This document shows positions 1 through 16,510 of a DNA stretch of 64,000 nt, one piece after another. This stretch comes from Elysia crispata (Eukaryota; Mollusca; Gastropoda; Plakobranchidae). Under the pieces are notes generated by a model. It was not told the origin of the DNA. It ran no database searches and saw only the letters and a program-made list of their open reading frames with translations. Made by a program: the position numbers and the translations under genes. How positions within the stretch are numbered: the stretch's first letter is position 1; every line of letters begins with the position of its first letter. The stretch spans positions 213,501 to 277,500 of the forward strand of contig JAWDGP010000502.1 in NCBI GenBank assembly GCA_033675545.1, in the 5' to 3' direction.

Positions 1-2554
1 TTAATGTCCATGCATGCCTTACCGTAAGACCGCCTACAATCATAAATAGCTAGGTAGATCGATAGGCAAACAGACATGAAGAATGTCAGATTATGGTTTC
101 AGTATAGAAATTTTAATTTGTTCCCGACTAAGAATCGAAAATCGAAAGGGAGAAGAATTGTGTTTTTTAACTGTCAAACTCGACAAAACACTTTACCAAT
201 CAGAGCTTTTGGACAAATACATTAACAACTTTTATTGAAGCTTAAATAATGTGAGAGAAGCCCGCCACTGACTGTAAATGGAATCATTGTTGACATCTGT
301 TGAAACTAGACAGCAGAACGAGAATCTTGAACAGACACGAAGAACAAACAACAAACTAGTTGAGACTGATTCGTCTGGATCAGTGAACATCACTGTCTTT
401 GTTTGTTCTTTTTTTATTTTATTTTATTTTTTTGGGAGCTTTGTCATTGTGCAATCCTGTTCGTGCTCTTTTCTATTTAGGAAAATATTGAACTGTCTCA
501 TTCAATTTGAGAACATTTTGAGATGCCTCTTTCGGTGTCTCTTTGAGACTTCCCATTGATATTAAACATTACTTCCTTTATTTAAAAAAAATAATATATC
601 ATGTTATAATGTACAGCTTTCATGTGAATGATCGTTCGGTCAAATGGTATTATACTCCCAGTCATACTTCTAACTACTCAGATCTTCCTTAACTTTGTTA
701 TTTGTTATAGATTTAACTTGGCCACTGAGTTTGGTATGAATTCATGTTTTTACGACTGAACTACAGCTACAGACACACCGTGTCGTTGGGTTTTTTTTTT
801 TTACGTAAATATAAAATATTATTATTATTACATATGCTCAATTTTATTTTCTACTCATATTTACCTTTTTGAGTTTTCATGTTACTTACTGTCAAACATT
901 TTCTCAGATCAAAGCAAAAGATTTAAATAATCTCTACGCGAGATGATCATGCATAAGAAAAACGAATATATTAAACTCATAGCCAAAAGGTATTGAAAAA
1001 AAACATTCGTTGTTTCGAATCTTGCTTTGAAGAAGAGTTGCGGATAAATTCATCAGAGCCTCAAATTAGAAGTCCTCTCCTTGCAGAATTTCTCATTACT
1101 CTTTTTCACCGTGTAATACTTCCAAACGTTGTTTCTTGAATATATTCTAATTGAAAGATAGTTTGTCCATATAATCACTTATCCCATACACGAACATCTT
1201 ACAACATCATATTTTTATTTTATTTTATCCTCTGATGATGAAACATTGTTGATGAGTTGCTCTTTTTTTCGTGTATAATTATGATAAAAGGCCATAATAA
1301 TGATTTGAATAAAGCTTATTTCCTTGGGACACCTTAGCGTGATCGGTACCCAGTACCAGGACTATGGCCGACTCGCGAGCGTGCAGAGGTAAATGCAAGT
1401 ATTCTACCTTCTCAACCTACACGTTCCATGATTTTTTTCCCACTTACAAAATATTGAGCGAAGGTCGCAAATTACTAGTCCTCGTTCTACCGAATTAGGT
1501 AAATTATCAGATGAGCTAAAATGACAGTCTTTACTTTACAAACAATACACAATCTTGATCTTCCTTCCTTCGTTTAAACCTGGATGTTTGTCATGGGCAA
1601 GGATATTTACTGCTATTTTACTTATGACAGGTTCATATAAAGAGTGGATAGACAGTGTTTTAGAACGTAGTTTTAAAGTACTTGCATGCATCATTCCTGG
1701 GTATTACAGCTCTTAGTGATCCAAATCTGTAACAATCCTAAGCTTTTAATATTTGTCTTTGAAAATCTGGCGAACAGCCTTGTCGCCACTTGTCCGTGCT
1801 GCAAATTATGCAAAAGAGTTAAACTGAATAAAGAATCACGAAAATTGTTATTTCTTAAGACAGAAGGTCCACTGGTGGAACGAAATTGTAACTCCTAGAG
1901 GGGTCAGAGTTAATAAAAAAAAGATGCTGAGAGAATCATGAAAAGACCAAAGTGGCGCATTTTTTTATTTCTTTTAATTCATAGAATCAAATTTTTAAAT
2001 GTTTTACAAATCTCGTGCTTGTTATCTTTTGCTTGTTTCCTTTTTTTTCTTTTTTTTTTTTTTTTTGGAATAAAATAAATAATAATCGATAATTCCAAAC
2101 TCAAAAGGTTGGTGTTCTGGTTTTCTATCGTTTCTGAGACTTGAAACAAATTTTGCTGGGAATTGTTAAAAGATGCTTTCAAAATTTTATTTTAAATAAT
2201 CATACTTAGTATGTTTGATCTTTTTAAGACTTTTCCTAGACTGTCTCATACAGATAGTTACAAAATATCCTTCTAATTTGATGAATTAAATATCAGTTTT
2301 GCAACATGACAACAATCACCCTTGTGACTTGAGGACAAAAGTACAGACATTTGTCTGTCAGGAAGATTATTTTCAACATTGCGGCCCTTACACACTTTTG
2401 TATTCTGTGTTTCATTTTCAAAACTTTGTTTACAACTAAATTCACTGGATTTTGGACATAAAAAATAAACACTATTTAATTTTTCATCCTTCTTTTCGCA
2501 TTGAACTTTTTTTCTTCTTTTTTTTTACTGGTTTCATTCCATAGCGAATACGTT
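1..2554. other. AT-rich unique noncoding DNA
   Basis: No gene is visible. Both strands are interrupted by frequent stops, and the two longest frames (278-559 and 1686-1898, plus strand) show no domain, repeat or family resemblance. The stretch holds poly-T runs near 790 and 2050 and a short (ATT)n near 820. A small patch of higher GC lies at about 1320-1400, with the inverted words GGTAC and GTACC close together. Everything else looks like ordinary intergenic or intronic sequence. Confidence 0.7.
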
Positions 2555-2774
2555 TGTGAGAGATTGGAGGTTAGAGAGAGAGAGAAAAAGAGGAGGAAGG
2601 GGCCGAGAAAGATGAGCTGAAATAGAAGGAAACATGGCGTGAAAGAGCAAAAGAGACACAGAGACAGAGAAAGCTCTATGGAGAAAAAGAAGAAACAGTG
2701 AGAAAACGGAAGATAAGGAAAAAGACAGAGAGAACTTGGTAAAGAAATCAGAAAATTTAAAAAAAAAAAAAAAC
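2555..2774. repeat. Purine-rich strand-asymmetric tract ending in A16
   Basis: Almost all bases on the plus strand are A or G: short GA runs near 2573-2588, GACA and GAAA words, then a run of 16 A at 2759-2774. It looks like a decayed GA microsatellite. Such polypurine DNA can adopt triplex structures, but nothing here shows a function. Confidence 0.8.
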
Positions 2775-3240
2775 CTCCCTGGGAACTTCCGAGACTGGCC
2801 TGTGTTGTCGGGTAAAGATAATCAATACCGGCCTCTGGGACCTACAGACAAAGCTGAGTCGTGTCCCTTGTTTACCCAGAGTCCTCTCCTTTAGTTTCGG
2901 TCTGTGTCATCAAACAGCAGAGCTTTCTGAGTACGGCTTGTCTGATGTTTAATACGGGCCGGTTTCTGACACAGATAATCGTTATTCTAGATGGAAATCA
3001 GATACATCAAAACTGATGTTATAAACACCCAAACTCATTTGAGTTACCGCCGTTTTCCTGCTGTCGGTGCTTATGCGCTCAGGTCTACTTCCCATTATTT
3101 CAATATTATGGGAGACAGCCTTGCCTTTTAGTGCCAGTGTAGCGGTGACAAACAATCGGCTCTCGTGACCCCTGGGACGGTGCAACTCGAACAAATCCAC
3201 CAAACCCGACAAAGTAAAACTAACCGGGGATGGCGTGTGG
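2775..3240. other. Raised-GC unique island, candidate conserved noncoding element
   Basis: The sequence changes abruptly from a purine tract to balanced, higher-GC, non-repetitive DNA and returns to AT-rich DNA near 3240. It contains a forkhead-like word TTGTTTAC at 2868-2875 and several CpGs. The only frame of any length, 2982-3212 on the minus strand, resembles nothing I know. A regulatory element or an old repeat could both look like this; conservation is untested. Confidence 0.3.
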
Positions 3241-4958
3241 CCTTTAATTAAATAAAATCTTTTTTTTTCTTTCCTTTCTTATCCCTGCTCTGTATCGTTC
3301 TTCAATCTTATCAGGTTGAAGAACTGTTTTTTTCCCTTCAGCAAAATGCGAAACTTAATAATAAGATTGCATTGATCGTGCGGGTGGATCAGAAGTAACC
3401 AGTTGGATTTTTTTTTTCCTCGAGCGTCACTTTGTGGCAGAAAATTTCCTGGGTATTACTTACTGGAAGTCTAGAGGAGTTTAATTTACAGTCGTTAAGG
3501 AAACTCGATGGATTATATAAGATGGAATCTTTTGAGAAAATTTTACCTTTTTAAGTCCTTTTGAGTAATTTTATAGAGTATGTTGCAAAGATAAACGTTA
3601 CTTTTTAAGTTGAGAATAGTTTTTATATACCGCAGAATGTAATGGGCCTAATTTAATGTTTGACTTTATCTCCTCAACCTAGATGCAAGTAAAGAGAACA
3701 TATACGCGTAATTATTGAGACTGAAGTAATTTGTTTTCTCTTCTCACGAGAATCTTGCAATAATGTCAGTAAAATGGTCCAAGTACTGAGTCTCAATTGC
3801 AATAGACAAATTGTTGAGGATGCAAGATTCTATGAACAAATCGCGTGATGTCACTAATTTTCCAGAGATTCTTTCCTGACTATAAGAGCTACACAAAGGT
3901 TAGTAATAGTGTCAAAGAATCAAGATAGCGACGAATTGATTGTGACACACATAAATCTGCTCTAAGAACAAAGTTCAGAGAAACAGTATCGGGTCCCTTC
4001 AATTTTCCACTACTATAATTTGTCTGCTCTATAGATCTTATTGCTAAAGACTTAATCTCTAGAGGGAAAATCACTATTTCTATCGTGTTCCTCAGATTAA
4101 GTTGTGTCCACTTGCCTACAATTTGTTTTTTGCTGCTTATTTATTTATATGCTACTAGTTATGATTGCGCATCATATCTTAATATTACAACTTGAAATGT
4201 ATATCTAGGAAAGGATTGGTATGAAAAGATCTTCTTACTTTACTTTATTGCTGATAATGTCTTAAATCAGACCCTGAGGAAAAAATCTAACCGAGTTAGC
4301 TGTTACGTAAGATAATAATAAGAAAGTGACGGAGTGGATCGGGCACACCGCGTCCATAGATTTCAATTATTGAGAAAAGATTTATTGGATAAAGCTCACA
4401 CTCTTAATGTAATTCAGGAGAAGATATTGATTCAGCAAGGTGTAAAATAATAAATAAACTACTGCTGTAAAAAAAATATAGGAAAAAATTGGAAGCATGG
4501 AATTACTCTTTGGCTTTTAGTTATAGGTCTTGAAAGTTTTCGAAGAGACAGATCTATCAGTCATGCTAGTGTATGATGTCAGAATGAAGATAGGAGTGCT
4601 ATCTTACTCTAACAGACGTTATCACCCTGAACCTTGGGCGGTTTTAATACATTTGCAGTAACTTTACAAAGTAAAGTAGCCCATGCCAAAAACAATAACT
4701 TACTATTGTCGGGCTGTAGTGTTTTTTCACTTTTTTAAAATGTGGCTTGCGATAAAACATAGTCAATCAGCTTTTGTTTCTCATTGAGACAACCAAGGAG
4801 ATACTGTGAAACACAAAAAATCCTGATTTCATTACCACTGCCGATTATCAGCCGCATAAATTTCGTGTATGGATGTTTAAGCTGCCAAGCCTATAAGTTT
4901 TTGTTACTGAATGTAATTCGAAAGAGAAATGATGCCTCTATAACATATGCATGTATCT

Positions 4959-4962
<4 letters not shown>
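3241..4962. other. AT-rich unique noncoding DNA
   Basis: There is no credible coding frame, RNA gene or repeat larger than short homopolymers. The minus-strand frame 3889-4074 is unremarkable and has no recognisable motif. I see nothing else in this stretch. Confidence 0.7.

Positions 4963-5041
<79 letters not shown>
4963..5041. repeat. (AT)26 followed by poly-T
   Basis: An uninterrupted AT dinucleotide array of 52 bases (4963-5014) runs directly into a T tract that ends at 5041. The two repeats abut with no unique base between them. AT arrays of this length can extrude as cruciforms. The plus-strand frame across it (poly-Tyr/Ile then Phe) is an artefact. Confidence 0.97.
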
Positions 5042-5109
5042 CAACCGAAGATTAAAAATTTTCTCCCAAACGAGATTTTAAAGGATATTTCAGAACAGAA
5101 CAATTGTTA

Positions 5110-5443
5110 TTGACTCTGGGAAAGGACAGAAAGGTCAGAGGCGTAGAAAAACAGATTGATAGAAAGACAGACGGAGAGAAACAGACAGACAGAGAGATAT
5201 TGAGAGAAATATAGACAGAGAATTTAAGAGACAAACAAACGGATAAAAAAGCAGACATAGGTAGACTGAGTCATTATAAATACAGAGAAATGCTGTGATA
5301 GAGACAGAGACAAAGAGGGACAAAAAGGCAAATAAACCCAAGGGAAGATCGAGAGAGACAGATAGACATACAGAGAGAAGACAAAAAAACAAGCAAATGG
5401 GCCGACAGAGAAAAGTTGGTATACAAATGCACAAAAACATCGG

Positions 5444-5513
<70 letters not shown>

Positions 5514-5575
5514 AAAAAGAAGAGAAAGATAGATAGTAAGAGAGAAAGAGGTATAACAGGAAAATTGTCAAAATG
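5110..5575. repeat. Purine-rich block with pure (AG)28 core
   Basis: The core at 5455-5510 is a 56-base perfect AG array. The 340 bases upstream are a degenerate mixture of GACAGA, GAGA and AAAGA words, so the whole block is a decayed GA/GACA satellite-like stretch. Several overlapping frames rich in Arg/Glu (plus) or Ser/Leu (minus) come only from this repeat and are not genes. Confidence 0.93.
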
Positions 5576-6735
5576 AGTGAGCAATGTAAGGCCTAAGCGT
5601 GCAGCACACGATCTTGAATCGGATTTCTGCCTCCTTGATTGGTAGATAGATTGATTGATGGCATAATGTAGAGGCTTATTCTTTCATCACTGGTAATCTC
5701 AGAACTTGGCTTCTGTGTAATCCCTTCTAAGTCAAGGCATGGTCTTCCCGGTTTATTACCAAATTGGATTGTGTATCCGCTGATAAGAAATAATCGATAT
5801 AAAAAGGCTGAAATCGCACAGAACAATTTTTTTAAGTATGTTGCAAGCGGGGCAAACGATAAGTAAACATGTCTAGTAATATAAAATGATGTGTAGCAAT
5901 CTATATCTGGGATGGAGTATTCGATTTAACCTCATATGATATATGATAAAACAATTAAGTTGTAGTTCTTATCAGAGCGGTATACATGAACAATACCTAT
6001 GCTGTACATCATAAAACAATGGCTAAAGCACACAATATAGGATAGCCCTCTCTTTATAAACAGTGACTATCAGTATGGTAGTTAGACGGACGTAGCATAC
6101 AAAAATGTTCTCAATCTCGTCATTTTATTATTTTGACCATGCTGCTGTTTCTCTTTTTCAATTTCATTAATCTTGTTTAGCTTGGCAATGTGGTTCAAGA
6201 TTGAAGCAGATTAAGAGTATATATATATATATATATGTCGGCTATATTTTGTATGAGTATACGGTCAGCTATATTTTGTATAAAGAATTGCTTTGCTATG
6301 ACACGGTTGTCTACACTGCATCGCTTTGTAAATTAATAGCCAAGTTTTTACATTTTCACATCAGCATTAGAGCAATTGAGGCCCATACTTATGGAAATCA
6401 TGTTGAGATACAAATAGTGGGCACGCTTTCCGACCCTGCAACATAATAAATTCAAATATAGCCAGCATTTTTTATGTCATCCAGAGTATAGACTGTAATA
6501 CAACATACCTTTCCTGGAATAACTTTTTCTTTCTTTTTAAGAAAGGTTTAAAAAAGGGATGGAAATCATTTTTGGTGTACATAATAGTGCAATAGATTTA
6601 AAACCAAAGAGTTGATAAATAGGAATGGAGATGAAATTGGGCTGATCAAGAGGCATGAAGAGGATATAAGTGTATGCGTGAGAGATAAAGATGAACAGAG
6701 AGAAAAAAATCAGAAATCTGAACGGTGTGTGTGTT
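5576..6735. other. Unique DNA with small (TA)n and a 27-bp-spaced duplication
   Basis: A slightly GC-richer patch lies at 5590-5800. A short TA run occupies 6218-6236. Directly after it, an 18-base word occurs twice with one mismatch, at 6237-6254 and 6264-6281, a tandem duplication of period 27. No coding sequence is supported. Confidence 0.65.
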
Positions 6736-7010
<275 letters not shown>

Positions 7011-7500
7011 TAAGGAGAGGGTGAGTGAGATTTAATATGTGGAGGAACTGTGAAGAAAAGAGTCACGAAACAAATTTAAGCAAAAGAAAGGGGTAGAAAA
7101 TCAAAGGTGGAAAACAAATCAACTATAAATCTAGTCGTGTTATGAGATATTAATTTGATGCAGGTAAGAAAGTCTCGATACATCCTGACAGTAGTATTGA
7201 AATCAATTTTTTAATTTCTTCAATAGAGGTGAATAAATTAAATCTTATCTTATCTAAAGTACCGTCCTGGAAAAAAAATTTCGTGAGGTAAGAAAATCAA
7301 TGGAATCAGATTTCGTGCATTGTTTTGTCGGTGACATATCTTTTATAGGCTGCTCGTACTTTGTTCAGAGTGAAGAATCACGTTTTAGATTCAACATAAT
7401 ACACCTCGCAGTGGGATTTGTCTTTCGGCTGATCAGACATTTCAAGTAAAGTGACATTTTTATTAAACTTTGTTGTCAAGTGTACAATGATGGATTTTTT
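7011..7500. other. AT-rich unique noncoding DNA
   Basis: No coding frame above background, no RNA gene and no notable repeat. I see nothing to annotate. Confidence 0.7.
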
Positions 7501-7910
7501 AAAGAAAGCAAGAACATAGAGAAACAACGCAATGTGGATTGATCGGATTAATTATATGATGTTGTGCATGAGAATCAAGACAAAAACTTTTTTTTAAATC
7601 AAAATCAATCGCTAAAAAGTTTCTGTTTGAACAATGTTGTCATCTTCTTGAAGGCATTTTGAGAGCGAAACAATAAAAAAAGATATTTAATTGTTAATAA
7701 AATGCTGTTTAAAAATATAAGTTTAAGCATGATTGTCCGAGATGGGTTGACATAGTTGGCTGAGAGAAAGCAGGAAGTTAAAGAGCATAGTAAGATGGTA
7801 TGATCTGATTATGAATATATCGTTGTGCTTGAGAATTCAGACAAAAGTCCGTCTGTTTGGAAATCAGGATATCACTTATTAGTTTCAGTTTAACTGTAAT
7901 GTTTTTTTTG
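7501..7910 (+). repeat. Diverged direct duplication, period about 261
   Basis: The segment 7501-7637 and the segment 7763-7904 align over most of their length in the same order: GAAAGCA, then a GAT-rich stretch, then GTTGTGC followed by GAGAAT and AGACAAAA, then TTCTGTTT or TTTCAGTTT near the end. The GTTGTGC anchors lie at 7561 and 7822. Divergence is substantial, so the duplication is old. A further related start may lie near 8053, where a GGCCGAGAT word recurs. No coding content is visible in either copy. Confidence 0.6.
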
Positions 7911-7917
7911 TTGTTTT

Positions 7918-7924
<7 letters not shown>

Positions 7925-7953
<29 letters not shown>

Positions 7954-7969
7954 GGGGGGGGGGGGGGGG
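7925..7969. repeat. Poly-T run joined to a G16 run
   Basis: A T tract at 7925-7953 is followed without any gap by sixteen consecutive G at 7954-7969. Long G runs can form quadruplexes. The same T-then-G arrangement recurs at 39444-39470. Confidence 0.95.
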
Positions 7970-8044
7970 CAGATTTACTTTAATTGCAAAAAAAAAAATA
8001 AGGAAATAAACATTTTAATACTTTCAAATTTTTTTTTTTTTTCA

Positions 8045-10227
<2,183 letters not shown>

Positions 10228-10350
10228 TTTGGTTGCAATGTAACCGAGCTGAGGTGTGTAGAAAGCTGGTCTTGGGTTCAAAATCCTCGACTTTGGTGGC
10301 ACAGCGTGAAGCCTCATCTGCCCAGATCTGCTGTTTTAAACAGGAACTCT
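10228..10350 (+). mobile_element. Candidate tRNA-derived SINE
   Basis: A Pol III-like split promoter is visible: an A-box-like word TTGCAATGTAACC near 10232-10244, and a B-box-like word GGGTTCAAAATCC at 10274-10286. The latter is the consensus with one extra A. The boxes are about 40 bases apart, as in a tRNA. A non-tRNA body follows, running to about 10350. The cloverleaf is not intact, so a functional tRNA is unlikely. The family and exact ends cannot be set from one copy. Confidence 0.4.
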
Positions 10351-11431
10351 CTTTTTAATAAGACAAAACTAAAATGAAAACAACAAGAACAACAACAGCA
10401 ACTCTAAATCTGAGATGATCTTTTGATCGCGCTTGTCCAAATCCATAGATCAGCTGAATAAAGCAGTTTGCCACCGATATAGTTGCTCGTAAGATTGTGT
10501 AGGACATCTTGACTTCAATGCTTTACATGAAATAAAGGCACTATTATTAATTTTCCTATCAAATAGTAATATATTATTTCGTCTTTCCACAGTTTACAAT
10601 AAGGAATCTATTCTTATATACAATTCAGGACTTTGATGCTTTTTGTTATTTTTTATTACTATTATTCTCCTTTGTAAAAAGCAATCACCCAACGTGTAAT
10701 GCGCCAGTTCTTGGATATAACAAAATCCAATATACAATTTAGAGAATTTATTGGAAATCTCAACAGTCATAAATCACACAAAGAATGTCTTCTTGAATAA
10801 TATAGAGTTTGAACGTTTATGCACGCCCTAAATGATAATCCAAATTTCTGTTCTCTAAAATCTGTATCAGACTGAAGACTTCAGCTATCAGCTGCATTAT
10901 TTGCTTGTAACGTATTCTGTTTTATCCTGAATCTCATCCCTAAGGAAGAGAACGTGTTGCTTCTGAAAAATAAATATGTGTCCGGACGAGAAAATCTCAG
11001 ACCAAATAATAGAGTGTTTGCGTCAGAGCGTCCATCGATCAATCGTTCTGTTCCTTTGATTTCTACGTGGATTTCTTTATTTGGCTTGCGTGAGTTCTCT
11101 CTAGAAGATTCACTGAGTAGGAGAAAAACTGACAAGACATCAAAGTTTACCTTCATTTAGTCTGGTTGGCCCCCTCCTGGCTCACTGACCTCTATTGGAC
11201 CACAAAGGCATATTTTTCGCGTTGGTTGATTCTACAGTTATTTCAAATCGTAAGCACTCTTAGCAGTATTGATCAGTCTCATACTATTTACTCCGTTTCA
11301 TTTGAAACAACACACAATAATGGGTAGTTTGCAAAGGGCTTGGGATACCTTGAGTTTTCGACCTAAACATAATTCATACAAAGCTGAACGAAAAGTTATT
11401 GTTGGAAAAATTGAATGTGATTATGAATAGA
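10351..11431. other. AT-rich unique noncoding DNA
   Basis: No supported gene. Two overlapping frames on opposite strands at 10881-11160 are mutual shadows without recognisable content. A short GC-richer patch at 11160-11220 has no identifiable feature. Confidence 0.65.
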
Positions 11432-11820
<389 letters not shown>

Positions 11821-14359
11821 TAGGAGCATAGCACTAAAATAGTCCTGCAGTTTACTATTAAGGCCATGATTATTGTTGTTGTCCAGACTTTTGCAAATGT
11901 CTTCATTGTAGTATTGAAATGCTTAGATTTCTATACCTACTAAGTTTCAAATTATTATTTTTGAAGCTTTATAGCTCAAACATACAAATTTCAATTTGAA
12001 ACACGAATGTTAGACTTGACCTGTATATTTACAGGTCCTTAGGTATAACACAATGTTTTTACAAAGTGACTTCAGTTAAAGCCAGTAAAGGTAAATAATT
12101 TTTTTTGGAGCACGTATAACATAATGTTTTCCAGAAGATAAAAGGGTTTCAAAGTGCTAAAGGTGTGTGGCATGCAGAATAAGCTTATATGTTAAAAAAG
12201 AATATAAAGTTTCTTTATTGTAAAATTACTTTTATAACTTGAGTTTAAATTTTGGAATAATTCAAAATAAAGACTAAAAGGATAAGAATCAAAGAACTGG
12301 AAAGGAAAAACAATCTCATGAATTGCATCAATTCCTGAATGTGGCATTACTTAGAGATTACACATTGCATGTCAAATTGGACTAGATGTAGACCTTAGTT
12401 TCAGCGTAGCGCATCGAAGGTCAAACCTCGATCGTATCCAATAATAAATCCGCTTCCAACGGCCTTTAAGGCAATCGGATATCAATTTTGCATTGCCGCT
12501 ACTTTGAAAAATTGATTACAGGCTCTATAAGTTGCATTTCGGTTCCCACAATGTCAATAATATCATAACCGTACTTGCTCCTGTGAATTTGCTGTGTGTG
12601 TTGATGGTATGACTCACCGTGATATAACTCTGAATCGAATTGCGTGCAGAATGGCCTTCCCGCAACATCCCGACTCTTTCTCCAGCTTAAAAGGCATTCA
12701 CCCACCCCTTACCTCTCTGCTCCTTTACATTGGGGGTGGTAGGGTGGGGGAAGCACACGGCATCTTGCCAGACATGTAACTGGCCAAAGCACGTGCACTT
12801 CAGAGCCAATGCAGTGAAGCAGAAACTATCGTCTAGAACTGCATCCAACCATCAATTTCTTTTCTTTTTTTCCCCTAACCCGTATCTTTTGTCCATCATA
12901 TTGACAAGTATTTCACTTTTATATCTTGTTTGAATTAACCCATGACAACCTTTTATGTATTTATGTAAAACACCGCTCTGATTCCCCAGCCCTTCTCACT
13001 AGCGATATGAGGTCGAGGTAGTGCCCTGCCCAAGTTGCCAAGATTTTATGCTGAGAAATTCAGTCTGAATTTAGCGTATTCTTCACTGCCGATACGCTTT
13101 CACTTTCTATGAACAAATTTTTGAGGCTCATACCTAAAATTTGACTCTTCTTTAAATTATAACACGTTTTTCTTCTTTTTCCCAGTGGTGCATTCATTCG
13201 TTTTATACTTTTGTAGCTATTAGGAAATTTGCTTCCAAATATCTTTTAAATTGATTTTATCATAAGCTTGTGACCATAAACAAGAAAGGCCGATATTTGC
13301 TTTAAAGTTACCTATATTTTTAACGTTCAAGGAAGAGATTTGTCTAGATTTACAAACCTCCATCACACAATTTTAGTCTCTTACGGCCCGATATTTCTCT
13401 TCACTAACCATCCATCGTCTTGACTCCACACTCATCTCTGTCCAGGCATGCTTCAAGCGCCCGCACAAGGACTCCCGATCGATACCAATGTACAGAATGC
13501 TCTCCACTCTAGGAGGGTTGTTCAAGTTGGATTCCACCACCATTTACCCTTTAGCGAAGCTTCTCTTATTTCCCCTGTCTAGATAACCCCACAGATATTC
13601 CAAAAACCCCACACCCACTTCTCTAAATTCTTTCCTCTTCTGTTCAGAAACACTTTTTCTTTTACTTGGGACGTAATGTGATAAAACGGCGAACCTATCA
13701 GCCAAATACAATTTTTCCGTTGGTTTTGGCCACAGAAAAGTTTCTTGCCTTGCGCGTTGAAGAGCTCGGGAGAGGTATTATTCCATCTAGAAAGCAGCTA
13801 AAAAGACTGAATCAAGAAATCTCTAATACTCCGCAACAAGACGGGGTATTTTCAATAACCATGCAAAGTAGACTGCAAAGTAGGAAGGAAATGACAGAGC
13901 GCTAAGATGTCAGGAAAACACACACACACACACACTCATATACACGCAATTTTTAAAGTAAAAGTACTTGAGGAGAGTTATAAGAGAATAGTGAGAGAAA
14001 AAAATGGGCCTGCGCTATAACAGTGTTGGCCAGTTTAGAAAATTGTGTTAAGACAGAAGCTTTCCAGAGAGGCTGCGAGTTGTCGGGAGCGCTCGGGGGA
14101 ATGCGAAATCTAATTTAGGTGTTAGACCAGAATGCGATGTGGCTAGAATTATTGAGGGCTGGCTAACACAGCATTGGGAACTTCGAGCGCGATCTCCCAT
14201 ACTCCGAACTACCATTGAGTTTTTCCCTGTATGGCACTGAGAGACACTTAGGCGACGTTTAACAATGTCGATTTGCAGTTTTGATTATTTAAGCTATATT
14301 TTTTAACACCATGTTGATTATTAGTTTTAAAAAGCAGAAATAGCCCTATCAATATCCAC
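11821..14359. other. Unique DNA with a pyrimidine-richer middle
   Basis: This unique sequence has GC-richer patches at 12400-12800 and 13380-13640 and a short (CA)n at 13918-13935. The frame 13666-13905 (79 residues) has protein-like composition but no ATG start (it opens on TTG) and no known domain. Nothing here can be called a gene. Confidence 0.6.
12390..12442 (+). mobile_element. Possible internally deleted tRNA-like SINE head
   Basis: A word resembling a tRNA A box (AGTTTCAGCGTAGCGC, near 12399) is followed closely by a B-box-like GGTCAAACCTCG near 12419. The spacing is too short for a tRNA, so an internal deletion or chance similarity are both possible. Confidence 0.2.
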
Positions 14360-14412
14360 ATCATGATCACCCCGATCATCATCGTAATCATGATGATCAT
14401 CATTATCATCAT

Positions 14413-14445
<33 letters not shown>

Positions 14446-14573
14446 TATCATCATCATCACCATCATCATAACCCTCATCATCATCACTATCATCATGAGC
14501 ATCGTCATCACCATGATCATCCTCATCATTACCATCATCTTCTCATCATTATCATCTTAATCATCATCATCAT

Positions 14574-14605
<32 letters not shown>

Positions 14606-14666
14606 ACATTACCATCATCATCATCATTACTATCATCTTCATCATCATCATCATCATCATCATCAT

Positions 14667-14725
<59 letters not shown>

Positions 14726-14790
14726 CCATCTTCATCATCATCATCATCATCACCATCATCCTCCGTATCCGCACAATCATGATCATCATA
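14360..14790. repeat. Imperfect (ATC)n array
   Basis: About 430 bases are dominated by ATC/CAT triplets, interspersed with CAC, TTA and CTT variants and with the palindrome-like words ATGATCAT. The variants make it older or more recombined than the pure TTC arrays elsewhere. Poly-Asp, poly-Met and poly-Ile frames across it are artefacts. Confidence 0.95.
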
Positions 14791-15069
14791 AATTAATTTA
14801 GTTTGCAATTGTTATTGTCATCGTTTTCTCAAGATGATGATCCTCACTGTAACCTCCATCAACTTCATTATTTTCAATGTTTTTGCTCCTAATGCTGTTA
14901 AGCGACAAATTCAGTTTCTGAAAATTACGGCAAGGAAAAAGATAAAATAAAAGTGCATTAAATCTTTAAAATTGATCATGTGGAATTATAAAAAAAAGTA
15001 GTCAAAAACCGGTGTCATTCAAAAACCTTTTACGATCTTCACAATATCACGAAATAGCTGATCGCCAGT
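14791..15069. other. AT-rich unique spacer
   Basis: Short unique sequence between two microsatellites; nothing to annotate. Confidence 0.6.
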
Positions 15070-15147
15070 ACTCCCCTCTCTATTTCTTTTCTCCCTCTTT
15101 TTCTCCCTCTTTCTCTTCCTCTCTGTCTCTGCCTCTATCTCTTTCTG

Positions 15148-15244
<97 letters not shown>

Positions 15245-15390
15245 CTCTTGCCCTTTAACCTCGATCAATCTATCTCTTTCTACCTGTCATCTCTGTCTCT
15301 CTATTTAGCTCCATTTTATTTGTCTGTCTTCTTCTCTCTCTCTCTTTCTCTATTTCATGTCATTGATCTGTCTATCTCTTTCCAAAACTA
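15070..15390. repeat. (CT)n microsatellite in a pyrimidine-rich block
   Basis: A pure CT/TC core at 15157-15237 is flanked on both sides by degenerate pyrimidine words (CTCCCT, CTGTCT, TATCTCTT). The flanks show repeated decay of a once longer array. Confidence 0.95.

Positions 15391-16510
<1,120 letters not shown>

Noticed and set aside
13666..13905. 79-codon frame of protein-like composition
   Set aside because: It opens on TTG, has no domain I know and no splice or promoter context; chance is likely.
14535..14808. Poly-Asp and poly-Met frames
   Set aside because: Artefacts of the (ATC)n array.
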